From contig CABYZQ010000003.1 in NCBI GenBank assembly GCA_902523535.1, positions 83,514 to 147,513 on the forward strand: DNA of 64,000 nt, written 5' to 3'. The first letter of the stretch is position 1; every line of letters begins with the position of its first letter. The notes under the pieces were generated by a model. It was not told where the DNA came from. It was given only the letters and a program-made list of their open reading frames with translations, and made no database searches. The stretch is from an uncultured Pelagibacteraceae bacterium. Its GTDB lineage: Bacteria; Pseudomonadota; Alphaproteobacteria; Pelagibacterales; AG-422-B15. The position numbers and the translations under genes are program-made. Of this stretch, positions 29,555 to 40,268 are shown piece by piece.

Positions 29555-30660
29555 TATATTATTTTTCTTCTCCTCAATTCGAAGTACTGCAGAATAATTG
29601 TTGCTATTAAGAATGTAATCAAAGGCACGCTAATATTTGCGAACACAGGGTGTATTTGTGAAGTGGAACCAAGAGCATTAAGTAGATTAGCAACGAAATA
29701 TAGAAAAAAGATAATAATTAATGAACTTATTATAACTTTTGAAAATCTGTCATTTTGCCTTACCCCTTGTACGAGTGAAAATGCTAGAAATACAAGTGCA
29801 GAAATATAGAATGGCAAGCTAATCAGTTCATATAAATGCATTTTAAAATCAACAGCTGAATACCCTAATTCTTCAAGAAAATAAATAAACGTCATCAAGC
29901 GCCATATAGAAATACTTGAAGGGGAAGAGAGGCCGTCAGATATATCTTCTGATTTAATGTTTGTATTGTATTTTAATGAATTTTGATACCCAGACTCCCC
30001 ATACTTAGGTGTAATTTGTATTTCCGACATTTTCCAATAACCGTCATTAAGTTCAGCTTTTTTCCCATCAATTCTTCCGTAAAATGCTCCTTTTTTATCA
30101 TATTCCAACAACATAAAATTATAGAGAGTTTCACCACGATTTTCTGTATTCTTCGCGTACAAAACGCTGTTTAACCCATTTTCATAATTACTTTGTTTGA
30201 GCCATAGGCCATCCTTAGTAATTGAAGCAAATTTATCAACTCTATCAATATATTCATATTTTAAGTCAGAATACTTATCATCAAACACTGAAATTAAAGG
30301 ATTTGCCAATAAAATAAACGAAACTCCAATTAGGAAATGGAGTGTTATTGGTGGGATTAAGGTTTTTAAATTTGATATGCCCATTCCGCTAATAACCATA
30401 GATTCTGAGTTTCTTATCAGGTTTAAAAAAGCGAACAGCGCACTTAAAAATGACGTTATTGGCAATGTATAGCTAATTAAATTAGGAAAATTAAATATTG
30501 TTAATTGAAGTATAATGCTGATCGGAACATCTTTTCCAGCTGATTTTCTAAATTGCTCAACAAAATCACCAATGAAAATTATTGAAGATAAAACTAAAAT
30601 AGTAAAAAGAAACGAATAAAAAAACTTTACTAAAATATAAAAATTTATTTTATTAAACAT
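29554..30660 (-). CDS. lptG: LPS export ABC permease LptG (YjgP/YjgQ family)
   Basis: YjgP/YjgQ topology; NSESMVISGMGISNLKTLIPP; adjacent to lptF and lptD. Confidence 0.85.
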   Translation of the reverse strand: MFNKINFYILVKFFYSFLFTILVLSSIIFIGDFVEQFRKSAGKDVPISIILQLTIFNFPNLISYTLPITSFLSALFAFLNLIRNSESMVISGMGISNLKTLIPPITLHFLIGVSFILLANPLISVFDDKYSDLKYEYIDRVDKFASITKDGLWLKQSNYENGLNSVLYAKNTENRGETLYNFMLLEYDKKGAFYGRIDGKKAELNDGYWKMSEIQITPKYGESGYQNSLKYNTNIKSEDISDGLSSPSSISIWRLMTFIYFLEELGYSAVDFKMHLYELISLPFYISALVFLAFSLVQGVRQNDRFSKVIISSLIIIFFLYFVANLLNALGSTSQIHPVFANISVPLITFLIATIILQYFELRRRKII

Positions 30661-31768
30661 TTTTTTTTCTAAAAAAATATAAGATTTCTTGGTTGAGATA
30701 AATAATTACGCACATGACCAACGATAATGGAAATAAATAATTAAAATATACAAAATAATTATTCTCAATTAATAAATTTGATAGTGTAATTTGTAATATT
30801 TGCACAACAAAAGCAATAATTGATACTGTAATGATAGGGTATGCCCAACTATCATCTGGTCTAGCAGAAAATCTAATCATAAGAAGTGGCAGCAAAGAAT
30901 AAAAAAATATGTAAAAAGGGTTGATAATTCTTGAATGAAGCACAGCAAACTGCTCTTTTTCATATTTATCAAATTCTTTCAGTGGTTTCATACTAAGGTT
31001 ATTTATAATTTCGTCAGTGGATAATTCATCTGGATAGATGTGAGTACTTTCCTTTTTATCATAGGGTAAAAGATTCAAATCATATGTACTAAAAGCAACT
31101 TCAGATAATCGATTTTCAGTGTTGTTATAAATTTGAATAGTTCCATTAAATAACCTTAAAAATTCAACATTATTTAGATTTATAAACTCTCCCTTTTCCG
31201 CTATATATGTTTGAGGGCTATCGGGATTGCTTTGATCGTGGATTAAGAGCCCAAAAATCTCATCATTCTTTTTCTCTTGTAAGAAAATGGTGAATTCACT
31301 TGTTGGTGATATAAATTTTTTTTCTTTTAAAAGCGACATATGTACACCTGAAGACCTTATATCAATAATTTTATATCTAAGCTCCTTTAAGGAATGCGGT
31401 GCAACAAAAAGACTAAAAATCATTATAAATGAATATATAATAGTAGAGAATAAAATTATTGGCTTAATTAATATATTTTTCTCTGATTTACCAGATGTTC
31501 CTAAAATTATAAGTTCACTATCATTTCGCAATCTATTTAAATTAAATAATATTGATAGAAACACACAAACAGGAAATGTTAAAAGTATTATTTTAGGAAG
31601 CAGTAAAACTACATAAGAAGTATAAGTTTCAATAGACACATTATTTGTAGTTAATAAATCAATATGCCTAAGTCCTTGTCCTAACCATAATATTCCAGAT
31701 AGTAAAACAGATAGAAACAAAAAACTTGAAGAGATTTCTTTAATCGCATATGTTGTAAATCTTGACAT
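30653..31768 (-). CDS. lptF: LPS export ABC permease LptF (YjgP/YjgQ family)
   Basis: LPKIILLTFPVCVFLSILFNLNRLRNDSELIILGTSG; first of the tandem YjgP/YjgQ pair. Confidence 0.85.
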   Translation of the reverse strand: MSRFTTYAIKEISSSFLFLSVLLSGILWLGQGLRHIDLLTTNNVSIETYTSYVVLLLPKIILLTFPVCVFLSILFNLNRLRNDSELIILGTSGKSEKNILIKPIILFSTIIYSFIMIFSLFVAPHSLKELRYKIIDIRSSGVHMSLLKEKKFISPTSEFTIFLQEKKNDEIFGLLIHDQSNPDSPQTYIAEKGEFINLNNVEFLRLFNGTIQIYNNTENRLSEVAFSTYDLNLLPYDKKESTHIYPDELSTDEIINNLSMKPLKEFDKYEKEQFAVLHSRIINPFYIFFYSLLPLLMIRFSARPDDSWAYPIITVSIIAFVVQILQITLSNLLIENNYFVYFNYLFPLSLVMCVIIYLNQEILYFFRKKNV

Positions 31769-31808
31769 TTTCTCAATTATATCAATATTTTGTTAAAGGT
31801 ACAAACGT

Positions 31809-33317
31809 ATGGAAATTCAATTTAGTAATTTAAAACAAGAAAAAGGCGCTATTGCTATTATATTCTGTGATCAGAACTCGAGGTTAATCGGGTATGGAAA
31901 AAGATTAGATCAACTCTCAAAAAAACACTTATCTAATACCATTAAGTCAGATGATTCATTTATGAAAAGAAAATCTAAAAATTTTGACTACATTATGGTT
32001 CATAATCCTCATAATTTAAGTTTTTCAAAGATATATGTATTTAAGTTAAAAAATATAAAAAACTATTCAAATAGAGATTTTCAAATATTGGGAGGAAACC
32101 TGCTTTCACTTATTAAATTCTATAAAGAGTATAATGTTATTATTTACCCGGATGGAGTGAAAGCTTCTAAAGTAAGTTTTATAAACTCTATAAGTGAAAT
32201 GCTATTAGGATTATTATTAGCATCATATAAATTCACCAAATATTTTTCTAAGGTAGACAATAAACGAAAAAAAATTTCAAAAATAAAAATATATACTAAT
32301 CAATTTTCAAGATTAGAAAAAAATTATGAAACAGTAAAAGCAATTCATGAGGGTGTAACAATGACAAGGAACCTTGTAACAGAACCTCCCAATGTTATGA
32401 CTCCGCCTGAACTAGCAAAAAATGCTGCCTCACTAGAAAAAATAGGAGTGAAAGTATCGGTTCTTGGCGAAAAAGAAATGACAAAATTAGGCATGGGTTC
32501 TTTACTTAGCGTAGGACGTGGCAGTGAGCACGAATCTAAGTTAGCTATTATGGAATGGAAAGGTCATAAGAATAAAAAGAAAAAACCAATCGCATTTATT
32601 GGTAAAGGAGTCTCATTTGATACAGGTGGAGTTTCACTCAAACCTGCAGGTGGAATGGAAGAAATGAAATATGATATGGGAGGTTCAGGTGTTGTAATTG
32701 GTTTAATGAAGACATTGGCCCTAAGAAAAGCTAAGGCTAATGTAATAGGTGTTGTAGGTCTTGTCGAGAACCACATTGGAAATATGGCAACAAGACCAAG
32801 TGATGTAGTAAAATCTTATTCAGGTCAAACAATAGAGGTTTTAAATACTGACGCTGAAGGCAGGCTAGTGCTTGCTGACGCTCTCTGGTATACCCAAGAG
32901 AAATATAAGCCTGAGCTAATGGTTGATTTAGCTACCTTAACTGGAGCAATAATTATCGCAATCGGCAATGAATATGCAGGATTATTTTCCAATAACGACA
33001 AATTAAGTAAGCAGCTGGAAGATGCTGGCAAGATTGAAGATGAAAAACTATGGAGATTCCCACTTCATGATAAATTTGATAAAATGATAAATTCACCAAT
33101 TGCAGATATGCAAAACATTTCTAGTGGAAGAGGAGCGGGCTCTATTACTGCAGCTCAGTTTTTACAAAGATTTGTTAATAAGGTCCCTTGGGCACATTTA
33201 GACATTGCTGGAACAACGTGGTCAAAAACAAAGTTACCGACATCTCCAAAAGGAGCAACAGCATTTGGGGTAAAGCTTCTAAATAAATTTGTATCAAAAT
33301 ACCATGAGGGTAAATAA
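31809..33317 (+). CDS. pepA: Leucyl aminopeptidase (M17)
   Basis: [49 protein letters not shown]. Confidence 0.95.
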   Translation: MEIQFSNLKQEKGAIAIIFCDQNSRLIGYGKRLDQLSKKHLSNTIKSDDSFMKRKSKNFDYIMVHNPHNLSFSKIYVFKLKNIKNYSNRDFQILGGNLLSLIKFYKEYNVIIYPDGVKASKVSFINSISEMLLGLLLASYKFTKYFSKVDNKRKKISKIKIYTNQFSRLEKNYETVKAIHEGVTMTRNLVTEPPNVMTPPELAKNAASLEKIGVKVSVLGEKEMTKLGMGSLLSVGRGSEHESKLAIMEWKGHKNKKKKPIAFIGKGVSFDTGGVSLKPAGGMEEMKYDMGGSGVVIGLMKTLALRKAKANVIGVVGLVENHIGNMATRPSDVVKSYSGQTIEVLNTDAEGRLVLADALWYTQEKYKPELMVDLATLTGAIIIAIGNEYAGLFSNNDKLSKQLEDAGKIEDEKLWRFPLHDKFDKMINSPIADMQNISSGRGAGSITAAQFLQRFVNKVPWAHLDIAGTTWSKTKLPTSPKGATAFGVKLLNKFVSKYHEGK

Positions 33318-33739
33318 TGAGTACTGAAAGAACATTTTCAATTATTAAGCCAGATGCAGTTGAAAGAAATAAAATAGGTGAAATCACTGCAATGCTAGAA
33401 AATGCAGGATTGAGGGTTGTCGCTTCCAAGAGGTTAAAGCTAGATCAAGCAAAAGCTTCACAATTTTATGAGGTCCATAAAGAGAGACCTTTTTTTCAAA
33501 GTTTGTGTGATTTTATGTGTTCTGGGCCAATTATAGTTCAGGTTCTCGAAGGGGAAGATGCTGTAAAAAGAAATAGAGAAATTATGGGAGCTACTAATCC
33601 TGAAGAGGCCGCTGAAGGCACAATAAGAAAAAAATATGCATTATCACTAGAAAAGAACTCCGTTCATGGCTCCGACAGCCTTGAAAATGCAAAAATTGAG
33701 ATAAGTCACTTTTTTTCAGAAGAAGATATTATTTCCTAA
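33317..33739 (+). CDS. ndk: Nucleoside diphosphate kinase
   Basis: [39 protein letters not shown]. Confidence 0.97.
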   Translation: MSTERTFSIIKPDAVERNKIGEITAMLENAGLRVVASKRLKLDQAKASQFYEVHKERPFFQSLCDFMCSGPIIVQVLEGEDAVKRNREIMGATNPEEAAEGTIRKKYALSLEKNSVHGSDSLENAKIEISHFFSEEDIIS

Positions 33740-34319
33740 GTAATTTTATTATAGAAGCAGGGTAGAGCTCGTGTTCTGCTTTTAGAACTTTTTTTGATAG
33801 CGTATCTGCATTATCTGTCTTTTCAATAGCAACAGAAGTTTGCATAATGATTTTTCCATCATCTACTTTACTATTTACGTAATGCACACTGCATCCTGAC
33901 TCGACTTCTTGCGCATCCAATGCTCTCTGGTGAGTATTAAGGCCTTTAAATTTAGGAAGTAGGGAGGGGTGTATGTTTATTATTCTGTTTGGAAAGCTAT
34001 TAATTAATTTATCAGTAATTATTTTCATATATCCCGCAAGACAAATAAGCTCAATATTATAAGGTTTTAGTAGTTTAAGAATCCCTTCTTCATAATGACC
34101 TTTGTCCTCGAAATTATTTAAATCTAGAGTATGAGTATCAATATTATTTTTTGATGCAAATTGAAGACCCTCTGCATTAGCATTGTCAGAAAAAACACAT
34201 ACAACTTTTGCTGGAAAGTTTTCATCTTTACAAGCATTGATAATCGATTCTAAATTAGAACCTCTGCCAGATATAAAAACCCCGATAGGTTTTTTAATCA
34301 TTGAAATCAAGTCTTCCAA
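33729..34319 (-). CDS. purN: Phosphoribosylglycinamide formyltransferase
   Basis: [44 protein letters not shown]. Confidence 0.96.
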   Translation of the reverse strand: MEDLISMIKKPIGVFISGRGSNLESIINACKDENFPAKVVCVFSDNANAEGLQFASKNNIDTHTLDLNNFEDKGHYEEGILKLLKPYNIELICLAGYMKIITDKLINSFPNRIINIHPSLLPKFKGLNTHQRALDAQEVESGCSVHYVNSKVDDGKIIMQTSVAIEKTDNADTLSKKVLKAEHELYPASIIKLLRK

Positions 34320-35340
34320 TAAATTTTATGCTTTTTTCTTTAGCAGATTTTTTTATTTCAATATTGCCAATTATATCTGATTTGAATTTATATTTTTTTA
34401 TAACTTTTCTAACTCTACTAATATTTTTTTTATCAATAATGATTACCATTCCATAGCCACAATTAAATGTTCTTAACATCTCATTTTGAGATACATTAAA
34501 ACTACTAATCCATTTAAATATTGCTGGAAGTTTCCATTTATTCAAATCTATTACAGCCTTGGTATTTTTACTGATTGACCTGGGCAAGTTTTCGGTTACA
34601 CCGCCACCAGTAATGTGTGAACAAGTCTTAATAAGATTTTTGCTAAAAAGATCAAGAATTACATCAACGTAAATATGCGTAGGCTTTAATAATATTTTTC
34701 CTAATATACTATTTTTGATAATTTTCTTTTTTAGACTAATATTATTGTCCTTTATAATTTTACGGATGAGTGAAAAGCCATTGGAGTGGACTCCAGACGA
34801 CTCAATTCCGATAATAAGGTCACTTTTTTTTAATTGTAAAACTTTCTTCGAAATACCACTTTTTACTCCAACACAAAAACCAGCTAAATCGTATTTTTCC
34901 TTAGTATCATATCCTGGATGCTCGGCTGTCTCACCACCAAGTAAAGCACAATGTGAAATTTTACATCCCTTTATAATACCTTTAATTATATCAACACCTT
35001 TGGATATATTTAATTTTCCAGTTGAGATGTAGTCTAAAAAAAATAATGGAGTTGCTTTATCAACAATTAAGTCGTTTACGCACATAGCTACTAAATCTAT
35101 ACCAATTGTTTTATGGTAATTCATTTCCTCTGCAATTTGAATTTTTGTTCCTACACCATCTGTTGCTCCAACTAGTATAGGCTTTTTAATTTTAGTGCTT
35201 AAGTGGAATTGACCTGAAAATCCTCCAATTTCACTCTTAATAAGGCCTTTATCTTTTTTGATTAAGTTGCTAATTTTACTTACAAACTCATTTCCTTTGT
35301 TGATACTTACACCAGAACTTGAGTATGATAATTTTTTCAT
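34294..35340 (-). CDS. purM: Phosphoribosylformylglycinamidine cyclo-ligase
   Basis: SYSSSGVSINKGNEFV, VGATDGVGTKIQIA, LLGGETAEHPG, ITGGGVTENLPR. ORF track start 35382 is upstream; ATG 35340 fits family start. Confidence 0.94.
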   Translation of the reverse strand: MKKLSYSSSGVSINKGNEFVSKISNLIKKDKGLIKSEIGGFSGQFHLSTKIKKPILVGATDGVGTKIQIAEEMNYHKTIGIDLVAMCVNDLIVDKATPLFFLDYISTGKLNISKGVDIIKGIIKGCKISHCALLGGETAEHPGYDTKEKYDLAGFCVGVKSGISKKVLQLKKSDLIIGIESSGVHSNGFSLIRKIIKDNNISLKKKIIKNSILGKILLKPTHIYVDVILDLFSKNLIKTCSHITGGGVTENLPRSISKNTKAVIDLNKWKLPAIFKWISSFNVSQNEMLRTFNCGYGMVIIIDKKNISRVRKVIKKYKFKSDIIGNIEIKKSAKEKSIKFIGRLDFND

Positions 35341-35355
35341 TTGTCTACTATATAT

Positions 35356-36432
35356 ATGATTTATCAATTTTTCGCTAAACATATTAAACAGTTACTCGCT
35401 GTTATTTTAATCTTATTTTTTAATTTTCCCGTTATGGCTAATGATGATTTATTTTTTTCAGAAATGAATATTGAAGTGAACATTCCCTATGTTAATAATT
35501 TAAATGTAAGAAATCTAGCAATTTCAAAAGCAGAAAAATTAGCATTTGAGAAAATTTCAAAAAAACTTCTAGCACCAAGTGACTACACTCAAATTATTAA
35601 ATTAAAGGATATTAATTATGGATATTTAGCAGAAAGCATTGAGTTTGTTGACGAAAAAATATCATCTGAAACTTACAGCGGGAGCTTTAATGTTTATTTC
35701 AGTCCATTCAAAGTTAGAGAGTTTTATGAATCTCGCTCATTAACATATTCAGAACTGAGCTCAAAAGACATTACTGCTCATATTGCATTTTCAAACCACT
35801 TCGAGTTCTTTACATTATTTAATAATTGGAACACAGAATGGAAAAAAATAAATAATATTGGAAGTAAAATTAATTTGAACGTAAGAACTTTTTCTTCATC
35901 TGAAATGTATCAGTTAGATTTAGCAACATTCTTGGAAGGATCGAATTTAAATCTAGTGAGCGATATTAAGGATGCTATATTGATTTGGTGTAGTCCAACT
36001 AGTGTTGAAAATAATAAAATCAAATTTGAGATTATTATTAAGCTCATTGTCAATAATAAAGAAAATGTATTTAGAAAAACATTCATAGAAGAAAATAGCT
36101 TTTACAGAGATGATATTTTTGATCAAATTATTAAAGATATTAATTCTGAGTTATTATCAGTTTGGATTGATATAACAAAACAATCAAATGATAAGTTTTT
36201 GTATAATTTTGTTTATGATATTAATTCAATCGATGATTGGGTAAAACTAAGAACAGAACTAGAAACTTTAGAGTTGCTTAATTCCTTCCACCTCACTTCA
36301 TTTAACCTGTCGAAGGTTGAAGGGGTTATTAATTTTTCTGGCAATTATAATAAGCTAGAATTAATAATGTCCCAAAATAATATTGATGTAGCTAATATGG
36401 GTCCTTACTATAAAATTAGCTTGTATGATTAA
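35356..36432 (+). CDS. DUF2066-like secreted protein
   Basis: Signal peptide, position immediately upstream of a CDP-alcohol phosphatidyltransferase and an hda-like gene, LAISKAEKLAFEKISKKLL motif. ORF track uses TTG 35341; ATG 35356 likely. Confidence 0.6.
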   Translation: MIYQFFAKHIKQLLAVILILFFNFPVMANDDLFFSEMNIEVNIPYVNNLNVRNLAISKAEKLAFEKISKKLLAPSDYTQIIKLKDINYGYLAESIEFVDEKISSETYSGSFNVYFSPFKVREFYESRSLTYSELSSKDITAHIAFSNHFEFFTLFNNWNTEWKKINNIGSKINLNVRTFSSSEMYQLDLATFLEGSNLNLVSDIKDAILIWCSPTSVENNKIKFEIIIKLIVNNKENVFRKTFIEENSFYRDDIFDQIIKDINSELLSVWIDITKQSNDKFLYNFVYDINSIDDWVKLRTELETLELLNSFHLTSFNLSKVEGVINFSGNYNKLELIMSQNNIDVANMGPYYKISLYD

Positions 36433-36970
36433 GAATATTCCAAATTTATTGTCAATATTCAGATTAATAACTATTCCAATCGTAGCTTGGTTGCTATTAA
36501 TTGACTTATTTTTTTATGCAGCTCTTTTTACAATCCTTATTGCCGTTAGTGATTTTTTGGATGGATTTATAGCAAGATCTTTAAAGGCGGAAAGTGAATT
36601 GGGTTCCTACTTAGATGCTATTGCCGATAAAGCATTTGTAATTTCAATCTATATATTAATCGGAACAGCAAATCTTTTACCAGTTTTTATCATCATCCTA
36701 GTTATATCAAGGGATATTATTATCTTAGGCTCTTTTGTAATAACTTTTTTTGCAGGAATAAAAATTAAATTAAAAACTAGTAAAGTAAGTAAGTGGAACA
36801 CTTTTTTTCAATTTTTTCTAGTTATAGCTACATTATTAGGAAATACAGCAGGATTTGAAAATTTGATAAATGAGACGAGGTTAATTGAATTACTGATTGG
36901 GATCGTTGTAATCACTACGTTAATATCGTTGTTTATTTATATAAGATACTGGATGGAAAGTATTAATTAG
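36425..36970 (+). CDS. CDP-alcohol phosphatidyltransferase (PgsA-like)
   Basis: NIPNLLSIFRLITIPIVAWLLL; DFLDGFIARSLKAESELGSYLDAIADK (D-x2-DG-x2-AR-x8-G-x3-D-x3-D motif). Confidence 0.93.
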   Translation: MIKNIPNLLSIFRLITIPIVAWLLLIDLFFYAALFTILIAVSDFLDGFIARSLKAESELGSYLDAIADKAFVISIYILIGTANLLPVFIIILVISRDIIILGSFVITFFAGIKIKLKTSKVSKWNTFFQFFLVIATLLGNTAGFENLINETRLIELLIGIVVITTLISLFIYIRYWMESIN

Positions 36971-37624
36971 ATGAATAAAGGTCAGTTAGTTTTTGATTTA
37001 GGCAAAGTCGAAAATTTCGATCCTAATGATTTTTTTATTAGTGAAAGTAACCAGCAAGTTTCATCTTTAATTAATAGAACAAATAATTGGTTCAATGGTT
37101 CAGCAGTTGTCTATGGTAAGTCAAAATCTGGGAAGACGCACTTATTAAAAATATGGGCAGCTAACAATAATGCTACTTTTCTTAATTGCAGTGAGGTAAG
37201 TAATTGGAAAAATATGTTATTTAGCTGTAGTTATGCAATTGATGATTTGCATCATCTCAAAGTGGAGAGAGAAAATGATTTTTTTCATTTTTACAATAAT
37301 TTGGTGCTCAAGAAATTTAAAATACTATGTTCAGTTGACACAGACGCTAACTTTCAAATCTCACTAAATGATTTAAGGTCAAGATTTAATTCATTTACTT
37401 CTTCTTTTATAGATGATCCAGATGATAGGCTAATAAAAATCTTAATAGTTAAGTTCTTTAGCGATCTTCAATTAAAAGTAGAAACTAATGTAATAGAATA
37501 TCTCACTAAACGAGTCGAAAGAGATTATTCAAAACTATATCAATTCATGGAAAAAATTAATTTTTCTTCCATGCAAACTAAAAGCAAGATTACGATACCT
37601 TTTTTGAGAGATTTTTTGAATTAA
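36971..37624 (+). CDS. DnaA-related regulator (Hda/HdaA-like)
   Basis: VVYGKSKSGKTHLLKIWA Walker A, YAIDDLHHL Walker B, short DnaA AAA+-like layout without DNA-binding domain IV. Confidence 0.75.
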   Translation: MNKGQLVFDLGKVENFDPNDFFISESNQQVSSLINRTNNWFNGSAVVYGKSKSGKTHLLKIWAANNNATFLNCSEVSNWKNMLFSCSYAIDDLHHLKVERENDFFHFYNNLVLKKFKILCSVDTDANFQISLNDLRSRFNSFTSSFIDDPDDRLIKILIVKFFSDLQLKVETNVIEYLTKRVERDYSKLYQFMEKINFSSMQTKSKITIPFLRDFLN

Positions 37625-38435
37625 TATAATCACTAAATTTATTTAGTTGCTGGTTGTACATTTTTTTATTTTTCTCTAAACCAACCTCTTTACCTTTAGA
37701 TGCTTTGATTAGATTTTTATCTGAAATAACCCAGTTCCTGGGTATATTTAGGTTTTGTGCACAGACCTCTCTCCATTTAGAATATTTTTTTAGTAGAGTT
37801 TTTTCTTTTTGATTAAAGTTTTTTGTTTTGATTTTTTTATATGCAAACTTTGGATTATAAATGTCATTATTCTCAGTTAGTTCGTGGTTTTTATTATTAA
37901 TTTTATTAATTAAGTTTCTTTTTTTTATGAAATTAATTAGATAAGTATAAATTCTTGGTAAATATAAAACATCATTTTCCGCATATGCTAGCTGATTTTT
38001 ACTAAGTGGCCTTGATTCCCAATCTGAAACTTGATACTTTTTAGACAATTTTATTTTAAAAAATTTTTCCACTAAATTTGTATAACCAATTTCATCGCCT
38101 CCATGAAGTAGATTGTAGGCCATTTGAGTGTCAAAAATGTTTTCGATTTTGATATCTAAAGCGTAATTAATTACCTCAATATCTTGCTTAGCTGAATGAA
38201 TTACTTTTCTTAACTTTTTGTCTATTAATATTTCTTTTAGTGCATTCATATTCATTTGCTCAATTAGTAGCATGTCCACCAAATATACGTTTCGCTGTGT
38301 TTTAAATTGAATAGTACATAGTTTCGGCCAGTATGTTCTGTCTCTTTTAAACTCTGTATCTAGATAGATAACTTTCTGTGTTTTAAGTAATTTGCAAAGA
38401 TTTTTGAGAGATTTATTGTCTTGGACTATTTTCAT
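37590..38435 (-). CDS. rnd: Ribonuclease D, short form
   Basis: IYLDTEFKRDRTYWPKLCTIQ, VIHSAKQDIEVI, LAYAENDVLYLPRIY DEDDy exonuclease motifs; 281 aa. Confidence 0.88.
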   Translation of the reverse strand: MKIVQDNKSLKNLCKLLKTQKVIYLDTEFKRDRTYWPKLCTIQFKTQRNVYLVDMLLIEQMNMNALKEILIDKKLRKVIHSAKQDIEVINYALDIKIENIFDTQMAYNLLHGGDEIGYTNLVEKFFKIKLSKKYQVSDWESRPLSKNQLAYAENDVLYLPRIYTYLINFIKKRNLINKINNKNHELTENNDIYNPKFAYKKIKTKNFNQKEKTLLKKYSKWREVCAQNLNIPRNWVISDKNLIKASKGKEVGLEKNKKMYNQQLNKFSDYINSKNLSKKVS

Positions 38436-38468
38436 AAATCAAACTATATATGAACTTGAATATAAAGC

Positions 38469-40268
38469 ATGGCAAAATATAGAACACATAATTGTAACGA
38501 GTTAAGGGAAAGCGATGAAAATAAAGACGTCATACTCGCTGGATGGATTAATCGTAAGCGAGATCATGGTAATGTCTTGTTTATTGATTTGCGAGATCAC
38601 TATGGTGTAACTCAGTGTGTCATTGAAAAAACAAATACAAAGCTATTAAAAGAATTTGAAAGCCTAAGGGCTGAATCAGTTATTAAAATACATGGTAAAG
38701 TTATTAAGCGTGATAAAGAAACCATTAATGAGTCCCTAGCAACTGGTAAAATCGAGATTTCTGTCGATGAATTAGAAATTCTTTCTGCTGCGAATGAATT
38801 ACCAATGCCTGTATTCGGTGAAAATGATTATCCTGAAGAAATAAGATTAAAGTATAGGTTTTTAGACATTAGAAGAGAAGAATTGCATAACAACATTGTA
38901 TTAAGATCATCTATTATTTCCTATATAAGAGAGTTAATGTCCGAGGCCGGCTTTCTTGAAATGCAGACTCCTATATTAACAGCATCAAGTCCCGAAGGCG
39001 CTAGAGATTATCTTGTTCCAAGCAGAATTCACCCTGGAAAATTTTACGCCTTACCTCAAGCGCCTCAACAATTTAAACAATTAATAATGGCAGGGGGGTT
39101 TGATAAATATTTTCAAATTGCTCCTTGTTTTAGAGATGAAGATGCCAGAGCAGATAGGAGTCCTGGTGAATTTTATCAACTAGATATGGAAATGGCATTT
39201 GTTGAGCAAGATGATGTATTTAATGCCATTGAGCCAGTTTTATCTTCAGTATTTAAAAAGTTTTCAAATTCTAAAGTGACTGATTTGCCTTTTTCTAGAA
39301 TTACCTACAAAGAAGCAATGAAAAAGTATGCAACAGACAAACCAGATTTAAGAAATCCAATTGAGGTATGTGATATTACTCAAGAATTTTCTGATGACGA
39401 TGTTGAATTCAAAGCTTTCAAAAAAGTTATAGATGTTGGTGGGCGAGTACTAGGGATACCTGCGCCAAAATCTTCAATGCAACCAAGAAGTTTTTTTGAT
39501 AACTTGAACAATTGGGCAAAAAAGGAAATGAATGCCCCCGGCCTTGGCTATATTATTTTTGAAGAAGTAGATGGCATACTTACTGGAAAAGGCCCAATTG
39601 CAAAATTTATACCAAGCAATATTCAGTTAGAAATTGCTAAAAAAGCAAATTTAAATTCAGGAGATTCCATATTCTTTGCATGTGATAAAGGTAAGTCGGT
39701 ATATGATATTGCTGCAGCAGCAAGAAATAAAATCGGAGAAATTCTTGATCTTATCGAAAAAGATGTATTTAAATTCTGTTGGATTATAGATTTTCCAATG
39801 TACGAGCAGGATAGGGACACAGGTAAAATTGATTTTAGTCATAACCCATTTTCTATGCCTCAAGGTGGATTAGAAGCATTAGAAAATAGTGATCCTTTAG
39901 ATGTTCTGGGATATCAATATGATATTGTTTGTAATGGCATTGAGCTATCATCTGGAGCTATTAGAAATCACATACCAGAAATTATGTACAAAGCTTTTGA
40001 AATAAGTGGTTATACTAAAAAACAAGTACAAGATAAATTTGGGGGAATGATTAATGCTTTTTCTTATGGTGTGCCGCCTCATGGCGGTATAGCCCCTGGG
40101 ATTGATAGGATCGTAATGCTTCTTGCTCAAGAAAAAAATATTAGGGAGGTAATCTTATTCCCCATGAATCAACAGGCGCAGGATCTAATGATGCTTGCGC
40201 CAGCAGAAGTTGATGATAAGACTTTAGATGAGCTGAGCCTAAAAGTAGTACCTACCGAAGAAGATTAA
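38469..40268 (+). CDS. aspS: Aspartate-tRNA ligase
   Basis: [82 protein letters not shown]. Confidence 0.97.
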   Translation: MAKYRTHNCNELRESDENKDVILAGWINRKRDHGNVLFIDLRDHYGVTQCVIEKTNTKLLKEFESLRAESVIKIHGKVIKRDKETINESLATGKIEISVDELEILSAANELPMPVFGENDYPEEIRLKYRFLDIRREELHNNIVLRSSIISYIRELMSEAGFLEMQTPILTASSPEGARDYLVPSRIHPGKFYALPQAPQQFKQLIMAGGFDKYFQIAPCFRDEDARADRSPGEFYQLDMEMAFVEQDDVFNAIEPVLSSVFKKFSNSKVTDLPFSRITYKEAMKKYATDKPDLRNPIEVCDITQEFSDDDVEFKAFKKVIDVGGRVLGIPAPKSSMQPRSFFDNLNNWAKKEMNAPGLGYIIFEEVDGILTGKGPIAKFIPSNIQLEIAKKANLNSGDSIFFACDKGKSVYDIAAAARNKIGEILDLIEKDVFKFCWIIDFPMYEQDRDTGKIDFSHNPFSMPQGGLEALENSDPLDVLGYQYDIVCNGIELSSGAIRNHIPEIMYKAFEISGYTKKQVQDKFGGMINAFSYGVPPHGGIAPGIDRIVMLLAQEKNIREVILFPMNQQAQDLMMLAPAEVDDKTLDELSLKVVPTEED

